Shown: positions 50,603 through 59,788 of the stretch, piece by piece | How positions within the stretch are numbered: the stretch's first letter is position 1 | Layout of the letters: each line of letters begins with the position of its first letter | Assembly: GCA_000169115.1 (NCBI GenBank) | Contig: AAVV01000001.1 | Location: forward strand, 310,001-374,000 | Origin: a marine gamma proteobacterium HTCC2080 | Lineage (GTDB): Bacteria > Pseudomonadota > Gammaproteobacteria > Pseudomonadales > Halieaceae | DNA length: 64,000 nt | Reading direction: 5' to 3' | Notes under the pieces: model-generated | The model's database searches: none | Seen by the model: the letters and a program-made list of their open reading frames with translations, nothing else | What the model was told of the DNA's origin: nothing | Translations under genes and position numbers: made by a program

Positions 50603-52246
50603 TTAGCTAGTCGTATCAGGAGGGGATGAGATCTCCTGATCCCGTAGCGCGCGCCGCATGATTTTCCCTGTTGTTGTTAACGGTAAAGCGTCAACAAATT
50701 CGATAAGCCGGGGAACTTCATGCTTTGCTAGGTGTTGTCTGACCAGTTTCTTTAATGACTCAGCTAGTATTTCGTTTGGCTCGAAACCGTCTGCAAGCAC
50801 TACAAAAGCCTTCACCAGTTCCGTGCGCTGTTCATCGGGGACTCCGATAACCGCGGCTAGTTGAACGGCATCACTCTTTAGTAAGCAGTCCTCGATTTCA
50901 GTTGGTCCAATCCTATAGCCCGAACTGGTAATGACATCGTCGGTGCGCCCATGAAACCAGAGGTAGCCATCTTCGTCTTGCTCCCCAAGGTCTCCAGTTA
51001 TCATCCAATCGCCAATAAATTTTGCGGCCGTCGCGTCTGGGTTATCGAGGTAGCCTGAGAACATGGCGGGGTGGGGGCGCTTTATGGCGATATTGCCTTT
51101 GGTTCCCGTCACCACTTCTTGGCCCTTGTCATCAACGATCGCACAAATTGAACCGGGCATGGCTTTACCTAGCGACCCATGGCGTACTTCCATGAGACGT
51201 GGGTTGGTGCCGATCATGCCATTGCATTCCGTTTGACCAAAGCCTTCGCTAATAGTGAGTCCGAAGCGGTCGTCAGCCCACAGTGCCAGTTCTTTACCTA
51301 CGGCCTCGCCGCCGCTTAATACCACTCTCAGGTCAATATCTTGTGCAGCTTCCGAATCTACCTGACGCATCAGTTTTAGAACCGTTGGCGTAAGTAAAGA
51401 CACGGTAATTTTGTGCTGGGCTAAAATTCGGAAAGCGGCTTGGGCATCAAAGCCTTGCATGTCAGTCGAGACGACACGGCAGCCTGAGTACCAGCCGATC
51501 AACAAGATATTAATTAACCCTGCAATCCAGGCCCAGTCTGCGGGTGACCACAGAACATCATTTTTTTTGGGTCCGTAGTCGTAGTAGTACTCAAATAAGG
51601 GCTTGTTGCCCAGCAGTAGCCGGTGAGGCATGAGTACGCCTTTTGGTTGGCCCGTGGTGCCTGAGGTGTAGCTGATCCAAGCGGTATCCTCTGCCCGTGT
51701 CGCTTTATTGATAAAGCTGGTCGATTGCTCTTGAAGGGCCTTCCAGAACGACAGTGCCTGATTTGGAGCGTTCTCGTCGGTAACTATGATGTGTTCAAGG
51801 GATGGGCATTGATCCATGACTTCTGTGATCTTGCCAAGATTGGCTCTATTGGTAATGCAGACCTTAGCGCTGCTACCCAACAGTCGGTGTTTGACTGCAT
51901 CAGGTCCAAACAGCACTGAAGCTAGACAGGAGACAATGCCGGCCTTGAAGCAGCCAATATGGGAGATAGCGCATTCAGGTGATTGCGTAAGCATCACAAG
52001 CACGCGATCTCCAGACTGGAGCCCGAGTTCACCAAACAGGTTGGCCAATTGATTGGAGTAGGCTTTTATCTGAGCAAAGCTATATTCAGAAATGCTGCCG
52101 TCTAAGGATTCGTGGGTCATGGCGATGCGGCGGGTATCTTCGGCCCAACGATCGCAGACCGCATCTGCAATATTAAAGTGCGTAGGAATGTCCCACGCAA
52201 ACTTTTCGCAAATCTCTTCGTAGCTGGTGCCGATTGGAAGATCCAT
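50603..52246 (-). CDS. AMP-forming acyl-CoA synthetase (medium-chain/ACSM-like)
   Basis: This 547-residue protein is of the ANL superfamily. It has the P-loop ISYTSGTTGQPKG, the A5 motif GFGQTECNG, the A7/A8 hinge GDLGEQDEDGYLWFHGR plus SSGYRIGPTEIE, and the C-terminal catalytic Lys in LTTTGKIMRR. The pattern ADWAWIAGL and SSGYRIGPTEIE is closest, to my eye, to medium-chain acyl-CoA synthetases. It activates a carboxylic acid to its CoA ester. The next gene upstream on the same strand, a crotonase (159 bases away), makes a catabolic acid-activation pathway likely. A DmdB-like role on methylmercaptopropionate is possible but unproven. Confidence 0.88.
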   Translation of the reverse strand: MDLPIGTSYEEICEKFAWDIPTHFNIADAVCDRWAEDTRRIAMTHESLDGSISEYSFAQIKAYSNQLANLFGELGLQSGDRVLVMLTQSPECAISHIGCFKAGIVSCLASVLFGPDAVKHRLLGSSAKVCITNRANLGKITEVMDQCPSLEHIIVTDENAPNQALSFWKALQEQSTSFINKATRAEDTAWISYTSGTTGQPKGVLMPHRLLLGNKPLFEYYYDYGPKKNDVLWSPADWAWIAGLINILLIGWYSGCRVVSTDMQGFDAQAAFRILAQHKITVSLLTPTVLKLMRQVDSEAAQDIDLRVVLSGGEAVGKELALWADDRFGLTISEGFGQTECNGMIGTNPRLMEVRHGSLGKAMPGSICAIVDDKGQEVVTGTKGNIAIKRPHPAMFSGYLDNPDATAAKFIGDWMITGDLGEQDEDGYLWFHGRTDDVITSSGYRIGPTEIEDCLLKSDAVQLAAVIGVPDEQRTELVKAFVVLADGFEPNEILAESLKKLVRQHLAKHEVPRLIEFVDALPLTTTGKIMRRALRDQEISSPPDTTS

Positions 52247-52405
52247 AGTAATCCTTAAAAACAGTCATTCATCCGAGGTAGTTGGGCTAGCCGCTTTTTT
52301 TGCAGCAGCCGTACTTATCTATTCTGAATTATTCATACGGGACACCGAGTTGACCACCTTGCCTTAAAGCACACAGGCGCAGGAGTTGTTGCAATAGATA
52401 ATGAT

Positions 52406-53239
52406 TTAGCCATAGAGCTCACGTCGCTTTTTAAAGGCAGCTTTGACGCCTTCTTTTCGCAGGGTTTGAAAAAAATCTTTAAAGCTGTCGAACTGATGGT
52501 AAATCGCATCGAGATCAGCACCCCTACGCACCGAAGGTTCCATTCCCATATTTTCGAACCAGGTATTAGAAACCTCTTTCAGTATTGACAGGTTGTCGGA
52601 GGGAGCTCGAGCGATGTGGGCCGCTAGTAGTGCGACTCTGGCATCCAAATCTTCGTGGGCGACGACCTCATTTATTAGGCCAATTTTCTCCGCTTCGTGG
52701 GCGTTTATTAGCCGGGATGTGTAAAGCAGCTCTTTGGTTTTTCGATAGCCAATCAGCATGGGCCAAAACATGATCGATGGTGGTATTCCCAGGTCTCTTC
52801 CGGCGGGATGGCCAAAGCGGGCTCGCTCGCTGACTACGGCTAAATCGCAGACTCCCAGCAGTTCTCCCGCACCCGAGAGGCAGTCGCCTTGCACCTTGGC
52901 AATGATCGGCTTTGGGTAGCGCCACATCTTCATCCAGTAGTCGACTATGGTGTGGACATCATCTCGATCTTTCCGAATATCAACATGGTCTGAAAAATTG
53001 GCGGGGTACTGTGATGTGATCCAGTGCTCCTCCCGCAGGTCGTAGCCGGTGGAAAATGCTTTGCCCGCCGCTTCGATGACAATAACCCCAATACTATCGT
53101 CCTCAAGAGCGCTATCTAAAACGTCTTTTATTTCTCTCAGCACTTGCCAAGACAGCGGGTTAAGGTCATCGGGTCGATTGAGGGTTATGGTGCAGACCCT
53201 ATCGATCTGAGACGACAGAATCATAGAGTGTTTGCTCAT
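52406..53239 (-). CDS. Enoyl-CoA hydratase/isomerase (crotonase) family protein
   Basis: This 277-residue protein has the crotonase fold. The oxyanion-hole segments are EAAGKAFSTGYDLRE (residues ~56-70) and KVQGDCLSGAGELLGVCDLA, followed by FGHPAGRDLGIPP. Family members hydrate or isomerise enoyl-CoAs, or hydrolyse thioesters. The first catalytic Glu of hydratases is not obvious: the segment reads AGELLGVCDL, with one Glu present. Activity is therefore not assigned. It leads a unit with the acyl-CoA synthetase and is divergent from the glp transporter. Confidence 0.85.
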   Translation of the reverse strand: MSKHSMILSSQIDRVCTITLNRPDDLNPLSWQVLREIKDVLDSALEDDSIGVIVIEAAGKAFSTGYDLREEHWITSQYPANFSDHVDIRKDRDDVHTIVDYWMKMWRYPKPIIAKVQGDCLSGAGELLGVCDLAVVSERARFGHPAGRDLGIPPSIMFWPMLIGYRKTKELLYTSRLINAHEAEKIGLINEVVAHEDLDARVALLAAHIARAPSDNLSILKEVSNTWFENMGMEPSVRRGADLDAIYHQFDSFKDFFQTLRKEGVKAAFKKRRELYG

Positions 53240-53637
53240 AGTTTTTCTCCAGTACTTGCGGCGGACTTGCGTTCATGTCGAAGAGAATCCGGCGCTTGGC
53301 GAGGGCGCGGCCCCGTCAGTCTTATTTTTTCGCAACCCCTGGGACAATTCGGGGCTCGTAACACCTCTAAATATACGCGGGTTCAGTCACAACAGGCTAT
53401 ATTGAGTGAAATGACGGGCACAGCGTACACTGGAGCGGCATAAGTTTTGTTACGACACGGTTATGCAGCGACGGCTTGTATGGATGGATAAGCCGGATCT
53501 TTATTTGGATGGGTAAAAATAGATGTACCCTATTTGTAGGTCTGCCATTTTTTGCGGATTGCCTTGTGTGACAGTAAAAGTATGCACTCACGCGGCTCAA
53601 AGCAACTGCGCTTAGGCTGCAGATACCGGGAAACTTA
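53240..53637. other. Divergent region between crotonase and glp operon
   Basis: These 398 bases contain no gene I can support. An inverted pair AAATAG (53517-53522)/CTATTT (53530-53535), nested with GGGTA (53511-53515)/TACCC (53526-53530), lies about 100 bases before glpS and may be a regulator site. The glpS ribosome-binding site is weak (ccgggaaactta). Confidence 0.5.
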
Positions 53638-54735
53638 ATGTCACTTGAATTACAGGGAGTTTCCCAAGTCGTAGACGGGCAGTTACACATTGCCCCCACC
53701 GATCTTGTTCTCGAAAAGGGGACTATGAACGTGTTGTTGGGGCCCACTTCTTCTGGAAAAACCTCTTTAATGCGATTGATGGCGGGTTTAGACAAGCCCA
53801 GCACCGGACGCATTCTGTCATCTGGTAAAGACGTCACTAACCAGCGGGTACAGCTGCGCAATGTTGCAATGGTTTATCAGGAGTTCATCAACTATCCGGG
53901 CATGACGGTCTTTGACAATATCGCGTCCCCTTTGAGGTTGAAGGGCCAATCCAAAGCAGATATTGATCGCACGGTTCGAACTACCGCAGAGATGCTCAAG
54001 TTAACCTCGATTTTACACCGTAGGCCATTGGAGCTTTCGGGCGGGCAGCAGCAACGCTGCGCTCTGGCTCGAGCCTTGGTGAAAGGAGCCGAACTGGTTT
54101 TATTAGATGAGCCACTGGCTAATTTAGACTACAAATTGCGCGAGGAATTGCGCGCTGAAATTCCTCGAATTTTTGAGCAGGCCGGCAGTATTTTTGTTTA
54201 TGCCACCACAGAACCTGAGGAGGCGTTATTGCTAGGTGGCAACACGGCGACCCTTTGGGAAGGGCAAGTCACGCAATTTGGCTCAACGCTATCGGTGTAT
54301 CGCCACCCTGAATCTCTTACGACAGCGAGGGTTTTTTCAGACCCTCCCATGAATTTCATTGCAGTGGGAAAAGCTGCTGATGCACTGTCTTTCAATGATG
54401 GAGCTACGGTGCATGTTCACGATCAGTGGGCTGGGCTTCCTGATGGCAAATACACCTTAGGGTTTCGTGCGCATCACATAAATATTGGCTTGTCTGAGGC
54501 TGTTGGGTCGGAATTCCAGGCCGCGCAATTACGTTGCACCGTTGTGGCGATTGAGGCCACGGGGTCCGAGACGTTTCTACGTTTGCGTTACGGCGACGCC
54601 ATCTGGGTGGCAATTACCCCGGGTTTGAAAAAGATGGCAGTCGGGGATTCTGTCAATGTGTGGCTTGACGTCACTCAGCTTTATTTTTTCGACGAAGCAG
54701 GGTGTTTGGCTTCCTGCGGCGATAGTGTGGTTTAG
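53638..54735 (+). CDS. glpS: Glycerol-type ABC importer, ATPase GlpS (H-loop His absent)
   Basis: This 365-residue ATPase of the MalK/UgpC class carries a C-terminal TOBE domain. Walker A is G35-T42 (GPTSSGKT), the Q-loop is at Q81, the canonical signature LSGGQ is at 133-137, and Walker B with Glu158 is present. The switch histidine, which should follow VYAT, is Thr191 (VYATTEPEEA). GlpS pairs with GlpT in the glpSTPQUV system known from Rhizobium for glycerol. The next ATPase keeps its histidine but has lost the signature, so the two differ in a complementary way. The start ATG has only a weak ribosome-binding site. Confidence 0.88.
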   Translation: MSLELQGVSQVVDGQLHIAPTDLVLEKGTMNVLLGPTSSGKTSLMRLMAGLDKPSTGRILSSGKDVTNQRVQLRNVAMVYQEFINYPGMTVFDNIASPLRLKGQSKADIDRTVRTTAEMLKLTSILHRRPLELSGGQQQRCALARALVKGAELVLLDEPLANLDYKLREELRAEIPRIFEQAGSIFVYATTEPEEALLLGGNTATLWEGQVTQFGSTLSVYRHPESLTTARVFSDPPMNFIAVGKAADALSFNDGATVHVHDQWAGLPDGKYTLGFRAHHINIGLSEAVGSEFQAAQLRCTVVAIEATGSETFLRLRYGDAIWVAITPGLKKMAVGDSVNVWLDVTQLYFFDEAGCLASCGDSVV

Positions 54736-54745
54736 GAGGCAAGCA

Positions 54746-55822
54746 ATGGCTCAAATCACGCTGTCAAACCTTGCACATACTTATGCTCCCAGCGGGGAGC
54801 AGGAAAGTGATTTTGCGTTAAAGACGCTCAACCACGTTTGGCAAGAGGGCGGCGCCTATGCGCTACTTGGGCCCTCCGGGTGCGGTAAAACAACGCTCCT
54901 AAATATTATCTCGGGCTTGATTATGCCTTCTCATGGTCGCGTCTTATTTGATGGCACCGACGTGACTGGTTTACCCGCGGAAAAACGCAACATCGCGCAG
55001 GTTTTTCAGTTTCCGGTGGTCTACGACACTATGTCGGTTAGAGAGAATCTATCATTTCCCCTAAAAAATCGCGGCCTCGCAGGGGCGCAAATTCAAGCGC
55101 GGGTCGCGTTGATTGCTGAAATGATTGGTCTTGAGGACATCCTCGATCAAAAGGCTCGGGGCCTCACTACCGATGCAAAGCAAAAAATCAGTCTAGGACG
55201 TGGCATGGTTCGAGAGTCGGTTAATGCGATTTTGCTTGATGAGCCTTTGACCGTTATTGATCCACAGCTGAAATGGGAGCTGCGCACACAGCTTAAATCT
55301 CTGCACCGTGAACTTGGACATACCATGATTTACGTGACTCATGACCAGGTTGAGGCACTGACTTTTGCTGACACAGTGGTCATGATGCACGAGGGGCGGG
55401 TCCTCCAGATGGGCACGCCTGAATCGCTGTTTGAAACACCTAAGCACACCTTTGTCGGCCATTTCATTGGGTCGCCGGGCATGAATTTTCTCGATGCCAG
55501 CATTGAGGGAAACCATGCTGTTATCAATGGACAACCCGTTCCATTGGGGGCCAACTATCGAAACCCTTGCGGGCATACCCAGATAGGTATCCGGCCTGAA
55601 TACGTCCAATTCACTGCAGATGGTGGTTTGCCGGTTGTGGTCAGGCACATTGAAGATTTAGGGCATCGAAGAATAGTGCATGCCGAGCTGGAAAGATCTC
55701 CTATCTTAGTCAGTGTGCCGGAGGGATGCCCCTTCGATTCAACCATGACGCAAGTTCGGTTTATTCCCGAGAAAATCAATGTTTTTACTGATAGCTGGCG
55801 GGTAGAGGGTGAGACGTTTTAA
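54746..55822 (+). CDS. glpT: Glycerol-type ABC importer, ATPase GlpT (degenerate signature)
   Basis: This 358-residue ATPase with a C-terminal TOBE domain is the second nucleotide-binding subunit. Walker A is G42-T50 (GPSGCGKTT), Walker B is ILLDE (162-166), and His199 is in IYVTHDQVEA. In place of the LSGGQ signature the sequence reads LTTDA (140-144), followed by KQKISLGRGM. The real start is the ATG at 54746, six bases after a textbook AGGAGG; an earlier in-frame start lies within glpS. Its TAA overlaps the ATG of glpP by one base. Confidence 0.88.
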   Translation: MAQITLSNLAHTYAPSGEQESDFALKTLNHVWQEGGAYALLGPSGCGKTTLLNIISGLIMPSHGRVLFDGTDVTGLPAEKRNIAQVFQFPVVYDTMSVRENLSFPLKNRGLAGAQIQARVALIAEMIGLEDILDQKARGLTTDAKQKISLGRGMVRESVNAILLDEPLTVIDPQLKWELRTQLKSLHRELGHTMIYVTHDQVEALTFADTVVMMHEGRVLQMGTPESLFETPKHTFVGHFIGSPGMNFLDASIEGNHAVINGQPVPLGANYRNPCGHTQIGIRPEYVQFTADGGLPVVVRHIEDLGHRRIVHAELERSPILVSVPEGCPFDSTMTQVRFIPEKINVFTDSWRVEGETF

Positions 55823-56694
55823 TGGCCAAGATCCAAAATAATAAAGCGTGGTTGCTGGTACTTCCGGTCCTAGTTTTGGTGGCCTTTTCAGCGGTTATTC
55901 CACTGATGACCGTTGTGAACTACGCCTTTAATGACACCTTTGGTAACAACCAATTTTTTTGGAACGGGTTGGGTTGGTTCGAGGAAATGGTGCGCTCGGA
56001 ACGTTTGCATGCGGCGCTAGGACGTCAGATTTTATTTTCGGGCATTATTCTCGCTATCGAGGTGCCATTGGGAATATTTATTGCGCTCAACATGCCTAAG
56101 CGTGGTTTTTGGGCAAGCCTGTGTCTGGTTCTTATGGCGCTGCCACTCCTTATTCCATTTAATGTTGTAGGAACAATTTGGCAGATTTTTTGTCGGATTG
56201 ATATTGGCTTGCTAGGTCGAGGTATGACGGCTCTAGGGGTGGACTACAATTACACGAACGACGCCTTCGATGCTTGGGTGACTCTAATCGTCATGGATGT
56301 TTGGCATTGGACCTCATTGGTTGCTCTGCTGTGCTACGCGGGGCTGCAATCTATACCTGATGCCTATTACCAAGCTGCGCGTATTGATCAAGCCAATCGT
56401 TGGGATATTTTTCGTTATATCGAGCTGCCTAAAATGTCTGGTGTATTGCTGATTGCGGTGCTTTTACGTTTCATTGATAGCTTTATGATTTACACGGAGC
56501 CCTTCGTCGTGACAGGTGGCGGGCCGGGTAACTCGACAACGTTCCTCTCGATTGATCTAGTTAAGATGGCCATTGGGCAGTTTGATCTGGGCCCGGCCGC
56601 GGCATTTTCATTGATGTATTTTCTTGTGATTCTGTTGATTAGCTGGGTTTTTTACACCGTTATGGTCACGCGTGATGCTGGGGGTGACAGCTGA
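55822..56694 (+). CDS. glpP: Glycerol-type ABC importer, permease GlpP (UgpA/MalF-like)
   Basis: This 290-residue inner-membrane permease has six hydrophobic segments and the cytoplasmic coupling loop (YYQAARIDQANRWDIFRYIELP, about 188-209), which contacts the ATPases. The first helix follows a short basic N-terminus (MAKIQNNKAW). It forms the translocation pore with GlpQ. The start overlaps the glpT stop by one base (TAATG), and its stop overlaps the glpQ start (TGATG), so translation is coupled through the operon. Confidence 0.9.
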   Translation: MAKIQNNKAWLLVLPVLVLVAFSAVIPLMTVVNYAFNDTFGNNQFFWNGLGWFEEMVRSERLHAALGRQILFSGIILAIEVPLGIFIALNMPKRGFWASLCLVLMALPLLIPFNVVGTIWQIFCRIDIGLLGRGMTALGVDYNYTNDAFDAWVTLIVMDVWHWTSLVALLCYAGLQSIPDAYYQAARIDQANRWDIFRYIELPKMSGVLLIAVLLRFIDSFMIYTEPFVVTGGGPGNSTTFLSIDLVKMAIGQFDLGPAAAFSLMYFLVILLISWVFYTVMVTRDAGGDS

Positions 56695-57497
56695 TGCGTC
56701 TGCGCGTGTCGACCATTGTCATGGTCTTATATCTTGGGTTTTTAATGCTGCCAATTTATTGGCTGGTTAGCATGAGCTTTAAAACTAATGCAGAAATCAT
56801 TTCTGATTTCACCTTGTTTCCCGCCAAGTTCACGCTGCAAAACTATGTGACAATTCTCACCGATGCCAGTTGGTATATGGGCTATGTCAATTCTCTGATC
56901 TACGTGTTGATTAACACTCTGCTATCCCTTGGCGTTGCGTTACCCGCCGCCTATGCCTTTTCGCGCTACCGATTCATGGGCGATAAGCATTTATTCTTCT
57001 GGTTGCTCAGTAATCGCATGGCACCCCCTGCTGTATTTGCCCTGCCATTCTTTCAGCTGTACTCGTCCGTGGGCCTGTTCGACACGCATATCGCGGTCGC
57101 TTTAGCTCATTGTTTATTTAATGTGCCTTTAGCTGTTTGGATTTTAGAAGGGTTTATGCGCGGCGTGCCCAAAGAAATCGATGAGACGGCTTATATAGAC
57201 GGCTACAGTTTTGGCAGATTTTTCGTCAAAATTTTCATACCGCTGATCTCCAGTGGCGTAGGCGTGGCCGCCTTTTTTTGCTTTATGTTTTCATGGGTAG
57301 AGCTTTTGTTGTCGCGTACCTTGACCGCCGTTGATGCAAAATCGATTGCTGCCACCATGACGCGTACTGTTTCTGCCTCGGGTATGGACTGGGGGGTGTT
57401 GACCGCAGCAGGTGTGCTGACGCTGATCCCCGGAGCCTTTGTAATTTACTTTGTGCGCCATCATATTGCCAAGGGCTTTGCTCTGGGGAGGGTGTAA
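56694..57497 (+). CDS. glpQ: Glycerol-type ABC importer, permease GlpQ (UgpE/MalG-like)
   Basis: This 267-residue permease has six helices. The coupling loop is EIDETAYIDGYSFGRFFVKIFIP (about 162-184), the usual EAA motif of MalG/UgpE-type proteins. The segment PMYWLV...SFKTNAEI near the N-terminus is also typical. It partners GlpP. The stop TAA (57495-57497) overlaps the inferred start of glpU by one base, as at the two upstream junctions. A strong purine stretch (GGGGAGGG, 57485-57492) lies just before this stop and probably serves glpU. Confidence 0.9.
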   Translation: MRLRVSTIVMVLYLGFLMLPIYWLVSMSFKTNAEIISDFTLFPAKFTLQNYVTILTDASWYMGYVNSLIYVLINTLLSLGVALPAAYAFSRYRFMGDKHLFFWLLSNRMAPPAVFALPFFQLYSSVGLFDTHIAVALAHCLFNVPLAVWILEGFMRGVPKEIDETAYIDGYSFGRFFVKIFIPLISSGVGVAAFFCFMFSWVELLLSRTLTAVDAKSIAATMTRTVSASGMDWGVLTAAGVLTLIPGAFVIYFVRHHIAKGFALGRV

Positions 57498-57898
57498 TCA
57501 CAGTTACTCAATGGCGATGGATATATGGAGCCACTGCCTGCCTTTTTTTTGCTGGGTTGGCCGCTCTGTTGCTGTCGGTGCCACGTACGGGAGATGGCAT
57601 GCAGTGGACCCGCCCTATTATCGATGGCGGTTGGATGGCTTGGACGTTTCCCGTGGCCTTATTTTTTTATAGCCTTGGGGCGGTGTTAGTGGTGTTCTCC
57701 ATTTTAGCGATTCGCTTCCCAGAGACACCTCGCCGTGGCATTTTGGGTATGCAAACGACTCGCGGTGATCGCTTGTTTATAACACTTCTGGGGTCTGCCT
57801 TTATCAATTTGATCTGGCTGTATTTTTTTGGTGCCCCGCTAACGGGCGCCCTGATCGTTTGCCTGCTCTATTTACTGTCGGTTTTCCGCTGGGTGTAG
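57497..57898 (+). CDS. glpU: Small membrane protein GlpU (DUF2160), start codon uncertain
   Basis: The protein is DUF2160-like, with the core GGWMAWTFPVALFFYSLGA and TTRGDRLFITLLGSAFINLIW and three or four helices. This family member accompanies glycerol-type ABC importers; its role is unknown. The frame is open from glpQ on, but contains no ATG until 57599 and no TTG until 57557. At 57497 an ATC sits at exactly the place where ATG sits at the other junctions (TAATC versus TAATG), with GGGGAGGG just upstream. A start there gives 133 residues with an extra N-terminal helix. An ATG start at 57599 gives 99 residues, near the usual family length, with GGGAG upstream. I list the longer form. Confidence 0.75.
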   Translation: MTVTQWRWIYGATACLFFAGLAALLLSVPRTGDGMQWTRPIIDGGWMAWTFPVALFFYSLGAVLVVFSILAIRFPETPRRGILGMQTTRGDRLFITLLGSAFINLIWLYFFGAPLTGALIVCLLYLLSVFRWV

Positions 57899-58003
57899 CC
57901 TTGAAATTGAAGACTACATTGGAGTGCTGCCAAGGTAGTTGAGTTGTAAGTGAACTGAAGATAGAAAAGATCTTGTGAGCTTTAAAAGACTTGGAGAAAA
58001 GCA

Positions 58004-59728
58004 ATGCAAAAACGTCATTTATTCCCACGTTTTCTAAAAGGGACTATTTTGTTTTTGAGCCTGCCGGCCTGGGGTGGGATAGACGCAGCAAAGGACTTTC
58101 TCGATGGCGAGATAGGAAAGACGTCGGTTTTAAATCGAGCTCAACAAGAGGCAGAAATGCAATGGTTTGTTGATGCTGCAGAGCCCTTTAGAGGCATGAG
58201 CATTAAGGTGGCATCTGAAACGCTGACAACCCATGAATTTGAAGCAAAGGTCCTAGCGCCTGCGTTCACCAAAATTACGGGTATCAGGGTGACCCATGAC
58301 CTAATAGGCGAGGGTGATGTCGTTGAGAAACTGCAACTGCAGATGCAGTCGGGTCAAAATATCTATGACGCCTATGTTAACGACTCCGATCTTATTGGAA
58401 CACATTGGCGCTATCAGCAAGTTCGTAATCTCAGCGATTTCATGGCCGCAGAGGGCGCTGCCGTAACTAGCCCTTATCTAGACCTCAATGACTTTATTGG
58501 TACCAGTTTTACCACGGCTCCCGACGGCAAACTGTATCAACTGCCTGACCAACAGTTCGCTAATCTTTATTGGTTTCGTGAGGATTGGTTTAGTGACTCC
58601 AAAACCCAGGATGATTTTAAAGCAGAGTATGGGTACGCGTTAGGAGTGCCTGTAAATTGGACCGCTTATGAAGACATAGCAGCATTTTTCACGGGCCGGG
58701 ACATGAGCTATTTGGGAGGCCCGGAGCGCGTTTTTGGGAGCATGGATTACGGTAAAAAAGATCCTTCTTTGGGCTGGCGTTATACCGACGCGTGGATGTC
58801 GATGGCGGGCATGGGGGATCAGGGCGCGCCAAACGGATTGCCTGTTGACGAGTGGGGTGTGAGGGTCGATGACGAGTCTCGCCCTGTTGGATCTTGTGTT
58901 GCTCGGGGGGGTGCAACCAACGATGCTGCGGCAGTGTACGCTGTCACGAAGGCGATTGATTGGCTCAAAAAATACGCGCCGCCAGCTGCGGCCGGCATGG
59001 TGTTCAGCGAGGCTGGACCAGTTCCTGCGCAGGGACATATTGCTCAGCAAATCTTTTGGTATACCGCTTTCACGGCAGACATGGTGGTGCCAGGCCTTCC
59101 AGTGATGAATGACGATGGCACGCCTAAATGGCGCATGGCGCCCTCGCCCCATGGCGCCTATTGGAGTGAAGGTACTAAAGTGGGTTATCAGGATGTGGGC
59201 TCATGGACTTTGATGAAATCTACGCCTATTGATCGTACTAAAGCCGCCTGGTTGTACGCTCAGTTTGTGACTTCAAAAACCGTTGATTTGAAAAAGTCAG
59301 ATGTTGGCCTCACCTTTGCAAGACAGTCGACAATAGATAGTGAGCACTTTACTCAGCGCGCCAGCCAGTTGGGTGGTCTTGTTGAGTTCTATCGGTCACC
59401 CGCCAGAACAGCTTGGTCACCTACCGGCACTAACATTCCTGATTATCCCAAGATGGCCCAGTTATGGTGGCAAAATATTGGTGATGCCATGTCTGGGGAA
59501 AAAACTCCACAGGAGGCACTGAACACCCTGTGTGCTCAGCAAGAAAAGGTGATGGCTCGCATTCAACGATCAGGCGTGCAGGGTAAATTTGGACCAAAAT
59601 TGAATGCTCAAAAGGATCCGCAAATATGGATCGATGCCCCAGGATCCCCAGTAGCAAAGCTAGCAAATGAGCGACCTCAAGGAGAGACCATTGCTTATGA
59701 GGAACTGATTAAATCTTGGAAGCCTTGA
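58004..59728 (+). CDS. glpV: Glycerol-type ABC importer, substrate-binding protein GlpV-like
   Basis: This 574-residue exported protein has a signal peptide (hydrophobic ~11-23, probable cleavage near the WGG/GIDAA region). A periplasmic binding protein of cluster B/D type follows, at the length expected for GlpV (about 570). Segments such as YDAYVNDSDLIGTHWRY and LPDQQFANLYWFREDWF match this family from memory. It would capture the solute and deliver it to GlpPQ. A 105-base gap separates it from glpU, unlike the overlaps upstream, which may allow higher or separate expression. Glycerol as substrate is inferred from the gene set; no glpK or glpD is in the window. Confidence 0.85.
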   Translation: MQKRHLFPRFLKGTILFLSLPAWGGIDAAKDFLDGEIGKTSVLNRAQQEAEMQWFVDAAEPFRGMSIKVASETLTTHEFEAKVLAPAFTKITGIRVTHDLIGEGDVVEKLQLQMQSGQNIYDAYVNDSDLIGTHWRYQQVRNLSDFMAAEGAAVTSPYLDLNDFIGTSFTTAPDGKLYQLPDQQFANLYWFREDWFSDSKTQDDFKAEYGYALGVPVNWTAYEDIAAFFTGRDMSYLGGPERVFGSMDYGKKDPSLGWRYTDAWMSMAGMGDQGAPNGLPVDEWGVRVDDESRPVGSCVARGGATNDAAAVYAVTKAIDWLKKYAPPAAAGMVFSEAGPVPAQGHIAQQIFWYTAFTADMVVPGLPVMNDDGTPKWRMAPSPHGAYWSEGTKVGYQDVGSWTLMKSTPIDRTKAAWLYAQFVTSKTVDLKKSDVGLTFARQSTIDSEHFTQRASQLGGLVEFYRSPARTAWSPTGTNIPDYPKMAQLWWQNIGDAMSGEKTPQEALNTLCAQQEKVMARIQRSGVQGKFGPKLNAQKDPQIWIDAPGSPVAKLANERPQGETIAYEELIKSWKP

Positions 59729-59788
59729 TTAGCCTTATGGGTAGGTAAGGTCCCGGGGGAAAGCCTCCAGCTGCTTAAAAGTCTTTGG

